A stretch of DNA of 39,199 bases from Modestobacter sp. DSM 44400. Lineage in GTDB: Bacteria > Actinomycetota > Actinomycetes > Mycobacteriales > Geodermatophilaceae. Location of the stretch: contig NZ_FNOZ01000038.1 of the NCBI RefSeq assembly GCF_900107175.1, forward strand, positions 1 to 39,199. The letters run 5' to 3'. Position numbers and translations under genes: made by a program. The notes below the pieces were generated by a model. It searched no databases and was not told the origin of the DNA. It saw nothing but the letters and a program-made list of their open reading frames with translations. This document shows positions 15,488 through 23,791 of this stretch, in pieces; the stretch's first letter is position 1, and each line of letters begins with the position of its first letter.

Positions 15488-16254
15488 GCATCCGTGTCCT
15501 GCTCGTCGATGATCAGGACCTGATGCGCGAGGGGTTGTGCGCCATCCTCTCGGCCAACGACGACATCGAAGTTGTGGCCGAGGCCTCCAGTGGCCCGTTG
15601 GCCGTGGCCGCCGCCCGAGCGCTCGGCCCGGACGTGGTGCTGATGGACGTCGAGATGCCCGGCGGCGACGGGCTGACGGCGACGCGGGACGTCCTGGCGG
15701 GCTGCCCCGGCACCCGAGTGCTCATGCTGACGATGTTCGACCTCGATGAGTACGTTCTCACGGCTCTCCGTGCCGGAGCTTCGGGGTTCCTGCTGAAGAC
15801 CACGCCCGCAGCCGCGCTCGTCGCGTCGGTGCGCGCCTGCGCGGCCGGAGACCTGCCGTTCTCCACCACCGTGACGCGGCGACTGGTGGAGTCCTTCGTG
15901 CACCAGCCCTCCGCCATGCCGCCGGGCACGCTTCCCGAGGCCTGCCGCGACCTGACCGACCGCGAGCTGGACGTGCTGCGTGCGCTGGCCCGCGGGCTGT
16001 CCAATGCGGAGATCGGCCACGAGCTCTTCCTGGCCGAGACGACCGTGAAGACCCACGTCACGCGGGTACTGGGCAAGCTGGGGCTCCGTGACCGGCTGCA
16101 GGCCGTCGTCTTCGCGTACGAGTCCGAGTTGGTCCGTCTCGGTAGCCGCGGACCCGCGTCGTTCACCCCACGGTCGTCCTCCGGCGGAGTTCCGGAGGAA
16201 GCAACGCTCCATCGGCCCCTCGGTGCCAGGGTCGATAGTGAGCACGGAGGCTGA
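15484..16254 (+). CDS. LuxR/NarL-family response regulator
   Basis: 256 residues from GTG 15484, overlapping the kinase stop. The receiver domain (1-~120) shows VLLVDDQDLMREGL, the phospho-acceptor Asp in VVLMDVEMPGGDG, Thr in LMLTMFD and Lys in GFLLKTTP. The C-terminal HTH_LuxR domain is complete: LTDRELDVLRALARGLSNAEIGHELFLAETTVKTHVTRVLGKLGL. The last ~45 residues are an extra Ser/Arg-rich tail. It is the cognate partner of the kinase immediately upstream and should act as a DNA-binding regulator; its targets are not evident. Confidence 0.92.
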   Translation: MSIRVLLVDDQDLMREGLCAILSANDDIEVVAEASSGPLAVAAARALGPDVVLMDVEMPGGDGLTATRDVLAGCPGTRVLMLTMFDLDEYVLTALRAGASGFLLKTTPAAALVASVRACAAGDLPFSTTVTRRLVESFVHQPSAMPPGTLPEACRDLTDRELDVLRALARGLSNAEIGHELFLAETTVKTHVTRVLGKLGLRDRLQAVVFAYESELVRLGSRGPASFTPRSSSGGVPEEATLHRPLGARVDSEHGG

Positions 16255-16278
16255 CCAGCAGAAACCGTGCCGAGACTG

Positions 16279-16363
16279 TGTCCGAGGGGGGACTTGAACC
16301 CCCACGCCCGATAAAGGGCACTAGCACCTCAAGCTAGCGCGTCTGCCATTCCGCCACCCGGAC
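16279..16363 (-). tRNA. tRNA-Leu (anticodon GAG)
   Basis: An 85-base class II tRNA with long variable arm. The acceptor stem pairs GTCCGGG with CTCGGAC (one G-T pair). The anticodon stem CTAGC/GCTAG encloses the loop TTGAGGT, so the anticodon is GAG, reading CUC and CUU. The T-arm GGGGG TTCAAGT CCCCC is complete and the discriminator is A. CCA is not encoded. Its 3' end points towards the two-component and cargo genes. Confidence 0.95.
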
Positions 16364-16452
16364 AAGGTGGGCACACCGCGAGGAGCGCCGTCGACGAGCA
16401 TAACGGAGGGCACGCCGGGTCCGGGACAGGGCCCGATGGCAGGATCGACGGC

Positions 16453-17781
16453 ATGTCGCAGCCCTCGCCCGCGCCTCTCGCCGGCGCCCAGCAGGAGGTC
16501 GCGGAGCTGCTCTCCGACCTCATCCGGATCGACACCACCAACACCGGCGACACCGCCACGAGCGCAGGCGAACGCAAAGCCGCCGAGTGGGTCGCCGGCA
16601 AGCTCGACGAGGTCGGCATCTCCAGCGTGATCCACGAGTCCGAGCCCGGCCGGGCCAACCTGGTCGCCCGCATCGAGGGCACCCACCGCGACCGCCCGGC
16701 GTTGCTCGTGCACGGCCACCTCGACGTCGTCCCGGCCGACCCCAGCGAGTGGAGCGTGCACCCCTTCAGCGGGGAGGAGCGCGACGGCTACGTCTGGGGT
16801 CGCGGCGCGGTCGACATGAAGGACATGGACGCAATGACCCTCGCGGTCGTCCGCGACTGGTCCCGCACCGGCGTCAAGCCCGACCGCGACATCGTGCTGG
16901 CCTTCGTCGCCGACGAGGAGGCCGGCGGCCGCAAGGGCGCCCACTTTATGGTCGACGAGCACCCCGACCTCTTCGAGGGCTGCACCGAGGCGATCAGCGA
17001 GGTCGGCGGCTTCAGCATCACCGTCCGCGACGACCTGCGCCTCTACCTCGTGCAGACCGCCGAGAAGGGCCTGGCCTGGATGCGCCTCACCGCGCAGGGC
17101 AAGCCCGGCCACGGCTCCTTCGTGCACGACGACAACGCCGTCACCCGCCTGGCCCATGCGGTCGCCCGGATCGGCAGCGCCCGGCTGCCCACCGTGCTCA
17201 CCCCGCCCATGCGCCAGTTCCTCGACGCGGTCAGCGACGCCTACGGCATCGAGATCGACCCTGACTCACCCGAGGAGGCGCTCGCCCGGCTGGGCAGTAT
17301 CAGCCGGATGATCGGCGCCGCCCTGCGCAACACGGTCAGCCCCACGATGCTCGAGGCCGGCTACAAGGCCAACGTCATCCCCGGCTCGGCCAGCGCCACC
17401 ATCGACGGCCGCTTCCTCTACGGCCAGGAGGAGGCCTTCGAGTCCCAACTCGCCGAGTTGATCGGCGAGGGCGTCCGGCGCGAGTGGATCGTCCAGGACC
17501 AGGCCGTGGAGACCACCTTCGACGGTCCGCTGGTCGACCTCATGGTCGAAGCTCTCAAGGCCGAGGACGACGGAGCGCGCCCGGTCCCGTTCACCATGAG
17601 CGGCGGCACCGACGCCAAGAGTTTCGAGACCCTCGGCATGCGGTGCTTCGGCTTCTCCCCGCTCAAGCTGCCCGCCGACCTGGACTTCGCCTCACTGTTC
17701 CACGGCATTGACGAGCGGATCGCCGTCGACTCGCTGCACTTCGGCATCAGGGTGCTCGACCGGTTCCTACGGAAGGCCTGA
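16453..17781 (+). CDS. M20/M25/M40-family metallopeptidase (dipeptidase/deacylase type)
   Basis: 442 residues. Di-zinc hydrolase signatures are all present: LLVHGHLDVVP (His ligand and catalytic Asp), WGRGAVDMKD (bridging Asp), VADEEAGG (catalytic Glu and Glu ligand) and a C-terminal His near the end (SLFHGIDERI). The lid/dimerisation domain lies between (GKPGHGSFVHDDNAVTRL). The family removes N-acyl or peptide groups from amino acids and small peptides in the cytosol; the exact substrate cannot be read from sequence. The ATG has no clear ribosome site but sits seven bases after CAGGAT, a -10-like box. The gene ends 31 bases before the SDR gene. Confidence 0.9.
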   Translation: MSQPSPAPLAGAQQEVAELLSDLIRIDTTNTGDTATSAGERKAAEWVAGKLDEVGISSVIHESEPGRANLVARIEGTHRDRPALLVHGHLDVVPADPSEWSVHPFSGEERDGYVWGRGAVDMKDMDAMTLAVVRDWSRTGVKPDRDIVLAFVADEEAGGRKGAHFMVDEHPDLFEGCTEAISEVGGFSITVRDDLRLYLVQTAEKGLAWMRLTAQGKPGHGSFVHDDNAVTRLAHAVARIGSARLPTVLTPPMRQFLDAVSDAYGIEIDPDSPEEALARLGSISRMIGAALRNTVSPTMLEAGYKANVIPGSASATIDGRFLYGQEEAFESQLAELIGEGVRREWIVQDQAVETTFDGPLVDLMVEALKAEDDGARPVPFTMSGGTDAKSFETLGMRCFGFSPLKLPADLDFASLFHGIDERIAVDSLHFGIRVLDRFLRKA

Positions 17782-17812
17782 GGGCCTGGTCCGGCTGTGG
17801 TGTGATCCAGGG

Positions 17813-18628
17813 GTGACCGACACCACTCTCGCCCCTGGATCACCCGCCCCCGGGAACGTCGCGCTGATCACCGGCGGGACCGGTGGCTTCGGCCGCGCCC
17901 TCGCCGGTCTGCTGCGTGAGCGCGACGTCACCGTGGTCCTCGCCGACCTCGACAGCGACCGGGCCCGGCAGACCGCCGCGGACCTCGGCGCGCACTTCGC
18001 TGTCCTGGACGTCACCGACCGGGCCGCCAACGCCGCCGTCGTCGCCCAGGTCGAGGCCGAGCACGGCCGGCTGGACGCCGCCTTCCTCAACGCCGGCATC
18101 GCCGGACAGTCCCGGCACGCCCTGGACGTCGACGAGTTCCTCAAGGTGATCGACGTCGACCTGTTCGGCGTCGTCTACGGCGCCGAGGCGGCCCTGCCCG
18201 CGCTGCGCCGGGCCGGCGGCGGCTCGATCGTGGTGACCGCCTCGCTGGCCGGGCTCTCCCCGATGGCCACCGACCCCGGCTACAGCGTGGCCAAGAGCGG
18301 CGCGGTGGCCTTCGTCCGGTCGATGGCGCCCAAGCTCGTCGCCGAGAACATCACCATCTCCGCCATCTGCCCCGGCTTCGCCGACACCGCGATCATCGAT
18401 CCGCTGCGCGAGGAGTTCGAGGCCGCCGGCTTCCCGGTGCTGAGCGCCCGGGAGGTGGCCGAGGCCATGGTGGCCGCCTGGGCCGGGGCCGAGCCCGGTG
18501 CCGCCTACGTCGTCCAGCCCGGCATCGGCGCGGTCCCGTACCGCTTCCGCGGCGTCCCGGCTGCCAAGACGGCCAGTGGCGACACCGCCGCCGTCCCCGC
18601 TGCGCTGCGCCCGCCGTCCATGCGCTGA
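17813..18628 (+). CDS. Short-chain dehydrogenase/reductase (SDR)
   Basis: 271 residues from GTG 17813. The NAD(P)-binding motif is TGGTGGFG. LADLDSD at the end of beta-2, LDVTD, then NAGIAG follow; the catalytic Ser lies in SIVVTASLAG and Tyr/Lys in YSVAKSG. The sequence ICPGFADTAI closes the active site as in classical SDRs. Asp after beta-2 favours NAD over NADP, by family rule. The substrate is unknown. The C-terminus carries an extra Pro/Ala-rich tail. It follows the peptidase closely on the same strand and may be co-transcribed. Confidence 0.88.
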   Translation: MTDTTLAPGSPAPGNVALITGGTGGFGRALAGLLRERDVTVVLADLDSDRARQTAADLGAHFAVLDVTDRAANAAVVAQVEAEHGRLDAAFLNAGIAGQSRHALDVDEFLKVIDVDLFGVVYGAEAALPALRRAGGGSIVVTASLAGLSPMATDPGYSVAKSGAVAFVRSMAPKLVAENITISAICPGFADTAIIDPLREEFEAAGFPVLSAREVAEAMVAAWAGAEPGAAYVVQPGIGAVPYRFRGVPAAKTASGDTAAVPAALRPPSMR

Positions 18629-18635
18629 GTCGGCC

Positions 18636-19724
18636 TCAGGCGCCGTCGCCGACCCGGACGGCCAGGATGGCCACGTCGTCCTCGAAGGTGCCCGGCAGGT
18701 GGGCGAGCAACGTGTCGCACACCTGCTCGAGCGGCCGGCCGGCGAGGGCGGTGAGCTCCCGCACCAGCCAGGCGGTGCCCTCGTCGAGGGTCGAACTACG
18801 GCGCTCGACCAGGCCGTCGGTGTAGAGCACCACGGTGTCCCCGGGCTCCAGCCGCAGCGCGTGGTCGGTGCGGGGCACGTCGGCGGCGACCCCGAGCAGC
18901 AGGTTCGCCGGATGCTGCAGCACGGACGCGTCGCCGTCGGCGGAGACCAGCACCGGTGGCGGATGGCCGGCGTTGGACCAGCACAGCCGCACGGTCCCGT
19001 CCCGCAGGTCCGAGCGGAGGGTGGCCACCGTCACGGTGACCAGGGTGTCGACCTGCAGGCGGCGCAGGGCCCGGTCCAGCGAGCTGAGCACCGCGGCGGG
19101 TGACCCGACCACCGCGGAGGCGATGCCGCGGAGCACCCCACGCGTCTGGGCCATGGTCGCCGCGGCCGCCACGTCGTGCCCGGCGACGTCCCCGATCACC
19201 AGCATCGTCGAGTCGTCCGAAGTGGCGAACGCGTCGTACCAGTCACCGCCGACCCGAGCGTGCTGCACCGCCGGCACGTAGCGGGCGACCAGCTCCAGCC
19301 CGGCAACCCGCGGTGGGTCGGTGAGCAGGCTCCGCTGCAGAGCCTCGGCCATCTGGACGGCGCTCCGGGACGTCGCCGCTTCCACGCTCAGCCGGCGGAC
19401 CAGCAGCTCCCGCCGCTGGCGCAACGTGCAGACCACCAGGGCGATTGCCCCGCCGAGGGCCACGCCGAACAGCCGGATGCCCTGGGCCGCCACGACGTCC
19501 GGCTGGTACTGACGGTCGTAGACGCCCAACAGCACCGCCGCCAGGAGAGCGAGGGCGGCGTACGCGGCGGTGGCCCGGCGGCCGACCGTGCTGGCGGCGA
19601 CCAGCGGGGCGATCACCACCAGCCCGAGCACCACCTGCCCGGGCGGCCTGACGAGGTCGAGCACCATGAAGAAGGCGAGGACGCCGAGTGGCAGCCCATG
19701 GCGCGCCCGTAGCAGCCGGTCCAC
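18636..19724 (-). CDS. Membrane-anchored PP2C (SpoIIE-type) serine phosphatase
   Basis: 362 residues from GTG 19724, which has GAGAGG at ribosome-site distance; an open frame reaches 19991 but is Arg-rich and lacks start signals. Three or four membrane helices occupy ~10-105 (PLGVLAFFMVLDLV, VVLGLVVIAPLVAAS, AYAALALLAAVLLGV, LFGVALGGAIALVV). A short helical linker leads to the SpoIIE domain: ARVGGDWYDAF, VIGDVAGHDVAAAATMAQ, CWSNAGHPPPVL, VVLYTDGLVE and FEDDVAILAVRV contain the metal-binding Asp residues. Such phosphatases dephosphorylate anti-anti-sigma factors (STAS proteins) in actinobacterial stress control. No sigma, STAS or anti-sigma gene is adjacent. Confidence 0.88.
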   Translation of the reverse strand: MDRLLRARHGLPLGVLAFFMVLDLVRPPGQVVLGLVVIAPLVAASTVGRRATAAYAALALLAAVLLGVYDRQYQPDVVAAQGIRLFGVALGGAIALVVCTLRQRRELLVRRLSVEAATSRSAVQMAEALQRSLLTDPPRVAGLELVARYVPAVQHARVGGDWYDAFATSDDSTMLVIGDVAGHDVAAAATMAQTRGVLRGIASAVVGSPAAVLSSLDRALRRLQVDTLVTVTVATLRSDLRDGTVRLCWSNAGHPPPVLVSADGDASVLQHPANLLLGVAADVPRTDHALRLEPGDTVVLYTDGLVERRSSTLDEGTAWLVRELTALAGRPLEQVCDTLLAHLPGTFEDDVAILAVRVGDGA

Positions 19725-19825
19725 CGGTCGCCCTCTCGTCCGTCCGCTGTCTCTCACGTCCCGTGGGCGTCCCGGAACCCCCGGCAGCGTACCGGCGGCA
19801 GACCGGACGGCGTCCGAACCGACGC

Positions 19826-19951
19826 TCACGGTTCCATGCCGCCCCTGTGGACGACCTGCTCGGCCATCTCCCGCAGCGTGCGGTTGCTGCGCTGACCGAT
19901 CCCGGTCAGGACGTCGGAGGCGGCGTCCTCGGTCATCGCGCGGCGGGCCAT
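19826..19951 (-). pseudogene. ANTAR-like domain fragment
   Basis: A 41-residue frame from ATG 19951. MARRAMTEDAASDVLTGIG plus NRTLREMAEQVV matches the second and third helices of the ANTAR RNA-binding domain (usual pattern: LM.R...t.deA...L...s...nr.lr.vAe.vv). The first helix is absent and nothing ANTAR-like is found in any frame immediately upstream, so this is either a decayed gene or an unusually short protein. Its start overlaps the stop of the small frame upstream (ATGA). It sits 101 bases before the PP2C phosphatase start, where signalling genes of this type often cluster. Confidence 0.45.
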
Positions 19952-20136
19952 CACGGCAGGGTGAGCTGCCGGGCGGCCGGCGGCAGGTCATAGCGGATGG
20001 AGAAGTCCGGGCCGTACGGGCGGAAGAGGTCGTCCACCAGCAGCTCGACCAGCTGCTGTGACGACGCCCCGGCGGTCAGTTCCGCCGACAGCCGCCCCAG
20101 CGTGGCCAGCACGGGGATGTCGTAGAGGGGGTCCAC
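19951..20136 (-). CDS. Small hypothetical protein upstream of the ANTAR fragment
   Basis: 61 residues from GTG 20136. An N-terminal helix (IPVLATLGRLSAELTAGASS) is followed by QQLVELLVDDLFRPYGPDFS. No named family recognised. The stop is shared with the start of the ANTAR-like frame, so the two may be pieces of one former regulator or a coupled pair. Codon third positions are GC-rich as in neighbouring genes, which favours real coding. Confidence 0.4.
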   Translation of the reverse strand: MDPLYDIPVLATLGRLSAELTAGASSQQLVELLVDDLFRPYGPDFSIRYDLPPAARQLTLP

Positions 20137-20274
20137 GGTGCCTCGGTACGTGTTGCTGCAACGGCGGCTGCCCGACGCTCCAACTCACTCGGCTGCGCAC
20201 AACTGACGATGCCTGCCGGGACATCCCGCGCCCCGAGTGACCCCGGTCACCACCGTTCTGGCAGGGTCGGGGGC

Positions 20275-21231
20275 ATGCGTGCATGGCGTGTCCACTCCCT
20301 CGGCGACCCGGCCGAGGTCATGTCCCTCGACGAGGTCGATCAGCCGACGCCGGGAGAGCGGCAGGTGCTGGTCAAGGTGCGGGCCGCGGGCCTGAACTTC
20401 CCTGACGTGCTGATGGCCCAGGGGAAGTACCAGGAGCGCCCGCCGCTGCCGTTCACCCCCGGCGTCGAGCTGTGCGGTGAGATCGTGGGTACGGGTCAGC
20501 GGGTGCTCGGATCGCCGTCCGGCGGCCCGGGCGCCTTCGCCGAGTACGCGCTGATGGACGCCGACGCCGCGTGGCCGGTGCCCGACGGGATGTCCAACGA
20601 GCAGGCCGCCTCGCTGTACCTGACGTACCAGACCGGTTACGTCGGCCTGCACCGCCGGGCCGCGCTGCAGGCGGGGGAGTGGCTGCTGGTGCACGCCGGA
20701 GCGGGGGGCGTCGGGACGGCGGCGATCCAGCTCGGCAAGGCGGCCGGCGCCAAGGTCATCGCCACCGCGGGAGGTGCCCGCAAGACGGCGATCTGCACCG
20801 AGCTGGGCGCCGACCACGTCATCGACTACACCGCCGACGACTTCGTCCCGGTCGTCAAGGAGCTCACCGGCGGGCACGGCGCCGACGTCGTCTACGACCC
20901 GGTGGGCGGCGACGTGTTCGACGGCTCGCGCAGGTGCATCGCCTTCGAGGGGCGGCTGGTTGTCGTCGGCTTCACCAGCGGCCGCATTCCCTCAGCGCCG
21001 GCCAACCACGTGCTGGTGAAGAACTACAGCGTCGTGGGCCTGCACTGGGGGCTGTACCGCAAGCATGAACCGACGGTGTTCGGGATGGTGCACGACGAGC
21101 TGTGCCGGCTGTTCGCCGACGGCGCGATCAGCCCGCTGGTCGGTCAGGTGCTGCCACTGGACCAGGCCCCGCAGGCGATGGCCGCGATCGCCGACCGCGG
21201 CACGGTCGGCAAGGTCGTGCTGAAGCCCTGA
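20275..21231 (+). CDS. NADPH:quinone oxidoreductase (zinc-free MDR family)
   Basis: 318 residues. The GroES-like N-terminal domain shows VKVRAAGLNFPDVLMAQGKY and FTPGVELCGEIVGTG without the structural zinc Cys cluster, typical of QOR proteins. The nucleotide-binding motif is HAGAGGVGTAAIQLGKAAGA, and LGADHVIDYTADDF, VVYDPVGGDVF and GTVGKVVLKP follow. It would reduce quinones or enones with NADPH in the cytosol. ATG 20275 was chosen because an extension to 20209 adds only low-quality sequence. The gene converges on the DUF5703 gene with a palindromic repeat in between. Confidence 0.9.
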   Translation: MRAWRVHSLGDPAEVMSLDEVDQPTPGERQVLVKVRAAGLNFPDVLMAQGKYQERPPLPFTPGVELCGEIVGTGQRVLGSPSGGPGAFAEYALMDADAAWPVPDGMSNEQAASLYLTYQTGYVGLHRRAALQAGEWLLVHAGAGGVGTAAIQLGKAAGAKVIATAGGARKTAICTELGADHVIDYTADDFVPVVKELTGGHGADVVYDPVGGDVFDGSRRCIAFEGRLVVVGFTSGRIPSAPANHVLVKNYSVVGLHWGLYRKHEPTVFGMVHDELCRLFADGAISPLVGQVLPLDQAPQAMAAIADRGTVGKVVLKP

Positions 21232-21250
21232 AGGCCTCTTCCCGGGTCCC

Positions 21251-21290
21251 GCCCCGAGCTTGCGAGGGGTGGGGAGGAAGGGGTCCTTAC
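21251..21290 (+). repeat. Dispersed palindromic repeat, copy 1 (CGAGCTTGCGAG core)
   Basis: The sequence has GCCCCGAGCTTGCGAGGGG at its centre and ends GGGGTCCTTA. It lies between two convergent genes and includes the stop codon of the leftward one, so it may serve both as a terminator. It is nearly identical in its core to the copy at 33771. Confidence 0.75.
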
Positions 21291-21490
21291 ACCATCGGGC
21301 GGGGCAGGTAGGACAGCCGCATCCGGCGCCGCATGATCACCTTGCGGGTGCCGTCGGCGTGCAGCTGGAGCCGGGCCAGCTCCCACCCGCCGGTGTCGGA
21401 CTGCATGCTCATCAGCTGCGCTGCCGCCGAACGGGACGTGCCCGCGGGAATGCGGAACGGGGCGTACTCGTACTCGCCGGGTGCGGACAC
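21287..21490 (-). CDS. DUF5703-family small protein
   Basis: 67 residues from GTG 21490; a longer frame begins at GTG 21526. YEYAPFRIPAGTSRSAAAQLM, GGWELARLQLHADGTRKVIM and a basic end (RRRMRLSYLPRPMV) match the actinobacterial DUF5703 pattern (YEY..L..P.G.sR..A...L......GGWELaRl.ly.DG.RKv.LRR). Function unknown; the fold is probably a small alpha/beta protein. The stop lies within the palindromic repeat shared with the convergent oxidoreductase gene. Neither start has a clear ribosome site. Confidence 0.75.
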   Translation of the reverse strand: MSAPGEYEYAPFRIPAGTSRSAAAQLMSMQSDTGGWELARLQLHADGTRKVIMRRRMRLSYLPRPMV

Positions 21491-21650
21491 GCGCCCGATT
21501 GTGCGCCCTGGGAGCGCTCCGGTCACGTGCCGGCCACCGCTGGACCGTGGTGGCGGGATCGCCCCGGGGTGTCAGCGACCGGTGCCGCGGGCAGGTGAGG
21601 ACGACGAACGCCGGCACCGCGCCGTCGTTCCGACCGTCTGGAGACTCCAC

Positions 21651-21905
21651 GTGACCGATCCCGAGGTAACCGAGGCCGACCGCCAGGAGCAGCAGCAGTC
21701 CGTGTTCCCGGGCGGCCCGGAGCTCGCCGGGGAGACGACTGCTCCCGCCGACGACGTCCCCGAGGCCGATGCCCAGGAGCAGCAGCTGACCGCCATCCCC
21801 GGCGGGGCAGGATCACTGCGCGCCACCGATCCGGAGGCCGACGAGGCCGACGTCCTGGCGCAGCAGACCGCCGTCCCGGACGACGAGGACGAGTTGCGGG
21901 GTTAG
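21651..21905 (+). CDS. Small acidic repeat protein (E-A-D-x-x-E-Q-Q repeats)
   Basis: 84 residues from GTG 21651, with GGAG eight bases upstream. Three imperfect ~25-residue repeats are visible: DPEVTEADRQEQQQSVFPGG, VPEADAQEQQLTAIPGG and DPEADEADVLAQQTAVPDD. The protein is strongly acidic, with no hydrophobic core and likely disorder. It resembles short actinobacterial proteins in which DPEADEADALEQ-type motifs recur (sometimes grouped near DUF5709). Role unknown. It is a stand-alone gene between divergently and convergently oriented neighbours. Confidence 0.6.
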   Translation: MTDPEVTEADRQEQQQSVFPGGPELAGETTAPADDVPEADAQEQQLTAIPGGAGSLRATDPEADEADVLAQQTAVPDDEDELRG

Positions 21906-21988
21906 ACCGGCCGGCCACCTGCACACGAACCGCTGCCGGAGTCGATCCGTCGATCTGTCGACAAGGGGACCGCCGCGGGGCCGGAAAC

Positions 21989-22993
21989 TCACCGCACGTC
22001 GATGAGCTCCAGTTCGCCGGTGGCCCGGCTGCCGACGAAGACCCGGCCGGTGGTCGGGTCGACGGCGACGGTGTTGGGCTGGCGGACGGTGGGGAAGCGG
22101 GCCACCTCGGTCAGCTCGTCGCCGGCCGTGGACAGCCCGACCACCTCGTTGGTCGCGGTGAGCGTCACCCACAGCACCTGGTCGGTCGTGTCGTAGGCCA
22201 GGCCGTAGGGAGTGCCGGGCAGCGGGTAACGCGCGGTCTGCCGCAACGGGTCGGCAGAGAACGTCAGGACGGCGTCGCCCCGGGTGTCGGCGACGAGGAA
22301 CCGGCCGCGAGTGTCGGCGACCAGGTGGGTCGGACCCTCCCCGGCGTCCACCACGTCCACCAGTTGGCCGGCCGGGACGTCGTAGGTAGTGAGCGAGAAC
22401 GCCCCCACGTCGACCACTGCCGCGACGTCGCCCAGGGCGGCCACCCCGGCCGGCTGGGTCTGGCTGGTGATCCGCTGCGTCACCGTCCCGTCGGTCACCA
22501 CCGAGAGCGTGCCGCCCTTCTCGTCGGCCACCAGCACCTGGCCAGTGGCCACCCGCGCGGCGTCGTGCGGGTAGTTGCCGACCGGGGTCACCGTCGTCCC
22601 GCCGTCCGGCAGCGCCACCTCGACCAGGCTGTTGGAGTCCTCGGCGGGTACGAGCACCGGGCCGCCGGGCGCGGCGAGCTGCAGGTGCCGGGCGTGCCCG
22701 GGCAGCGGCACCTCCCGTACCGGCATGCCGGTGTCCTCGTCGACCAGGAGCAGCCGGTTGGGGTTGCGTACCGCGACGGCCAGCAGCCCGGTGACCGGGT
22801 CGAAGACCATGCCCTCGGCGTCGGGGTCCAGCGGCACGACGGTGCCGGCCGGCTCGGCCATGAGCGTGGGGGAGTCGGCGGGTTCCGCCGCTCCCAGCGG
22901 CTCCGGTGCCTCCGCGGGGGCGGAGGCACCGGAACAACCGGCCAGTGCCAGGGTCAGGGGCAACAGAACGGCGGTGACCCGCATTCGGCGCAT
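21989..22993 (-). CDS. Secreted lipoprotein with YVTN-type beta-propeller
   Basis: 334 residues from ATG 22993 (ATG 22984 and GTG 23011 are alternatives). The signal peptide ends in the lipobox LALAGC, with the lipid-modified Cys at residue 20. About seven short blades follow, with the recurring pattern of YVTN/SMP-30-like propellers: GMVFDPVTGLLAVAVRNPNR, HLVADTRGRFLVADTRGD, GLAYDTTDQVLWVTLTATNE and TVAVDPTTGRVFVGSRATGE. It is expected on the outer face of the membrane; propellers of this type bind ligands or proteins, and no catalytic residues are evident. Monocistronic as far as seen. Confidence 0.85.
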   Translation of the reverse strand: MRRMRVTAVLLPLTLALAGCSGASAPAEAPEPLGAAEPADSPTLMAEPAGTVVPLDPDAEGMVFDPVTGLLAVAVRNPNRLLLVDEDTGMPVREVPLPGHARHLQLAAPGGPVLVPAEDSNSLVEVALPDGGTTVTPVGNYPHDAARVATGQVLVADEKGGTLSVVTDGTVTQRITSQTQPAGVAALGDVAAVVDVGAFSLTTYDVPAGQLVDVVDAGEGPTHLVADTRGRFLVADTRGDAVLTFSADPLRQTARYPLPGTPYGLAYDTTDQVLWVTLTATNEVVGLSTAGDELTEVARFPTVRQPNTVAVDPTTGRVFVGSRATGELELIDVR

Positions 22994-23486
22994 GCCGCGA
23001 TGGTCGGTCACACCCGGCCTTCGTGTCCTGCACGCCCTCTGGATGTGTTGCCTGTACTGCGACGCGTGCAACGCGGCCGAAGAGCGTGCAGAGACGACGC
23101 CGGGGTATCCCGGCGTCGCGACGACGACCTGCGCCGACAGCAGGGCTGGACCATGCGTCACCACGACTGCAGTTTTCGTTGCCGTGGCCCTCATCCTGAT
23201 CGGACTGCCACTGCTCGCCTGGTGGTTGGGCGGCCGCCACTTCTGGGCCCGCGTGAAGCCCAGCCGCGACCGCGACGTCTATGGCGGCTCGGTGCGCGCT
23301 CACGGATTGAGGCCGGCCGAGACCGCCCCAGGGGGAGAGCGCCGCTCTGTGAGGGCGCCGGCAGGGCGGTCGGTGGGTGATCGCCGACGCCCGTGGGCCG
23401 CCGAACAGGCCGGCCGCGCACCGGCTGCTGTGCGCCGCGCGGGGGTCGTGCCCGGGGCGCTGACCGCGGCCAGCGCCCCGGTGGGT
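22994..23486. other. Interval with a possible small membrane-protein frame
   Basis: On the plus strand from about 23160 a frame reads VAVALILIGLPLLAWWLGGRHFW, a convincing membrane helix, then ARVKPSRDRDVYGGSVRAHG. The only in-frame candidate start is GTG 23184, inside the helix, and the frame continues without a stop to 23933 across the opposite GlsB-like gene. It may be a small membrane gene that has lost its start or stop. Nothing else is recognisable in the interval. Confidence 0.3.
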
Positions 23487-23753
23487 TCAGCGGACCGAGC
23501 GCCTGCCGCCAGAGACACCCTCCGCGACGCCGATGAGCAGCACCGCGGCGATGATCGCCACGATGGCGCCGAGGATGTTGAGCTCGCCGAAGTCGCCGGT
23601 GCCCAACGCAGTAGCGACCACCCCGCCGATCAACGAGCCCACGACCCCCAGCACGAGGGTCATGAGGATGCTGAGGTTCTGTTTACCGGGCTTGATCAGG
23701 CGCGCGAGCGCGCCGACGACCAAGCCGAACACGAGGAATCCGATGATGCCCAT
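23487..23753 (-). CDS. GlsB/YeaQ/YmgE-family stress-response membrane protein
   Basis: 88 residues from ATG 23753. Three membrane helices (GIIGFLVFGLVVGALARLI, LVLGVVGSLIGGVVATAL, ILGAIVAIIAAVLLIGVAEG) carry the Gly-rich GVVGSLIGG signature of the transglycosylase-associated protein family. Members are small inner-membrane proteins induced by stress; the biochemical role is unclear. The gene follows the helicase gene on the same strand after a 38-base gap that includes the palindrome GATCATGATC at 23774-23783. That palindrome could be a regulator site or a weak terminator. Confidence 0.88.
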   Translation of the reverse strand: MGIIGFLVFGLVVGALARLIKPGKQNLSILMTLVLGVVGSLIGGVVATALGTGDFGELNILGAIVAIIAAVLLIGVAEGVSGGRRSVR

Positions 23754-23791
23754 GACTGGTATCTGCCCCGGACGATCATGATCAAAACCGC

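Noticed and set aside
23191..23421. Minus-strand frame upstream of the lipoprotein
   Set aside because: Arg/Pro-rich, no start signals, and opposite a more plausible membrane-helix frame.
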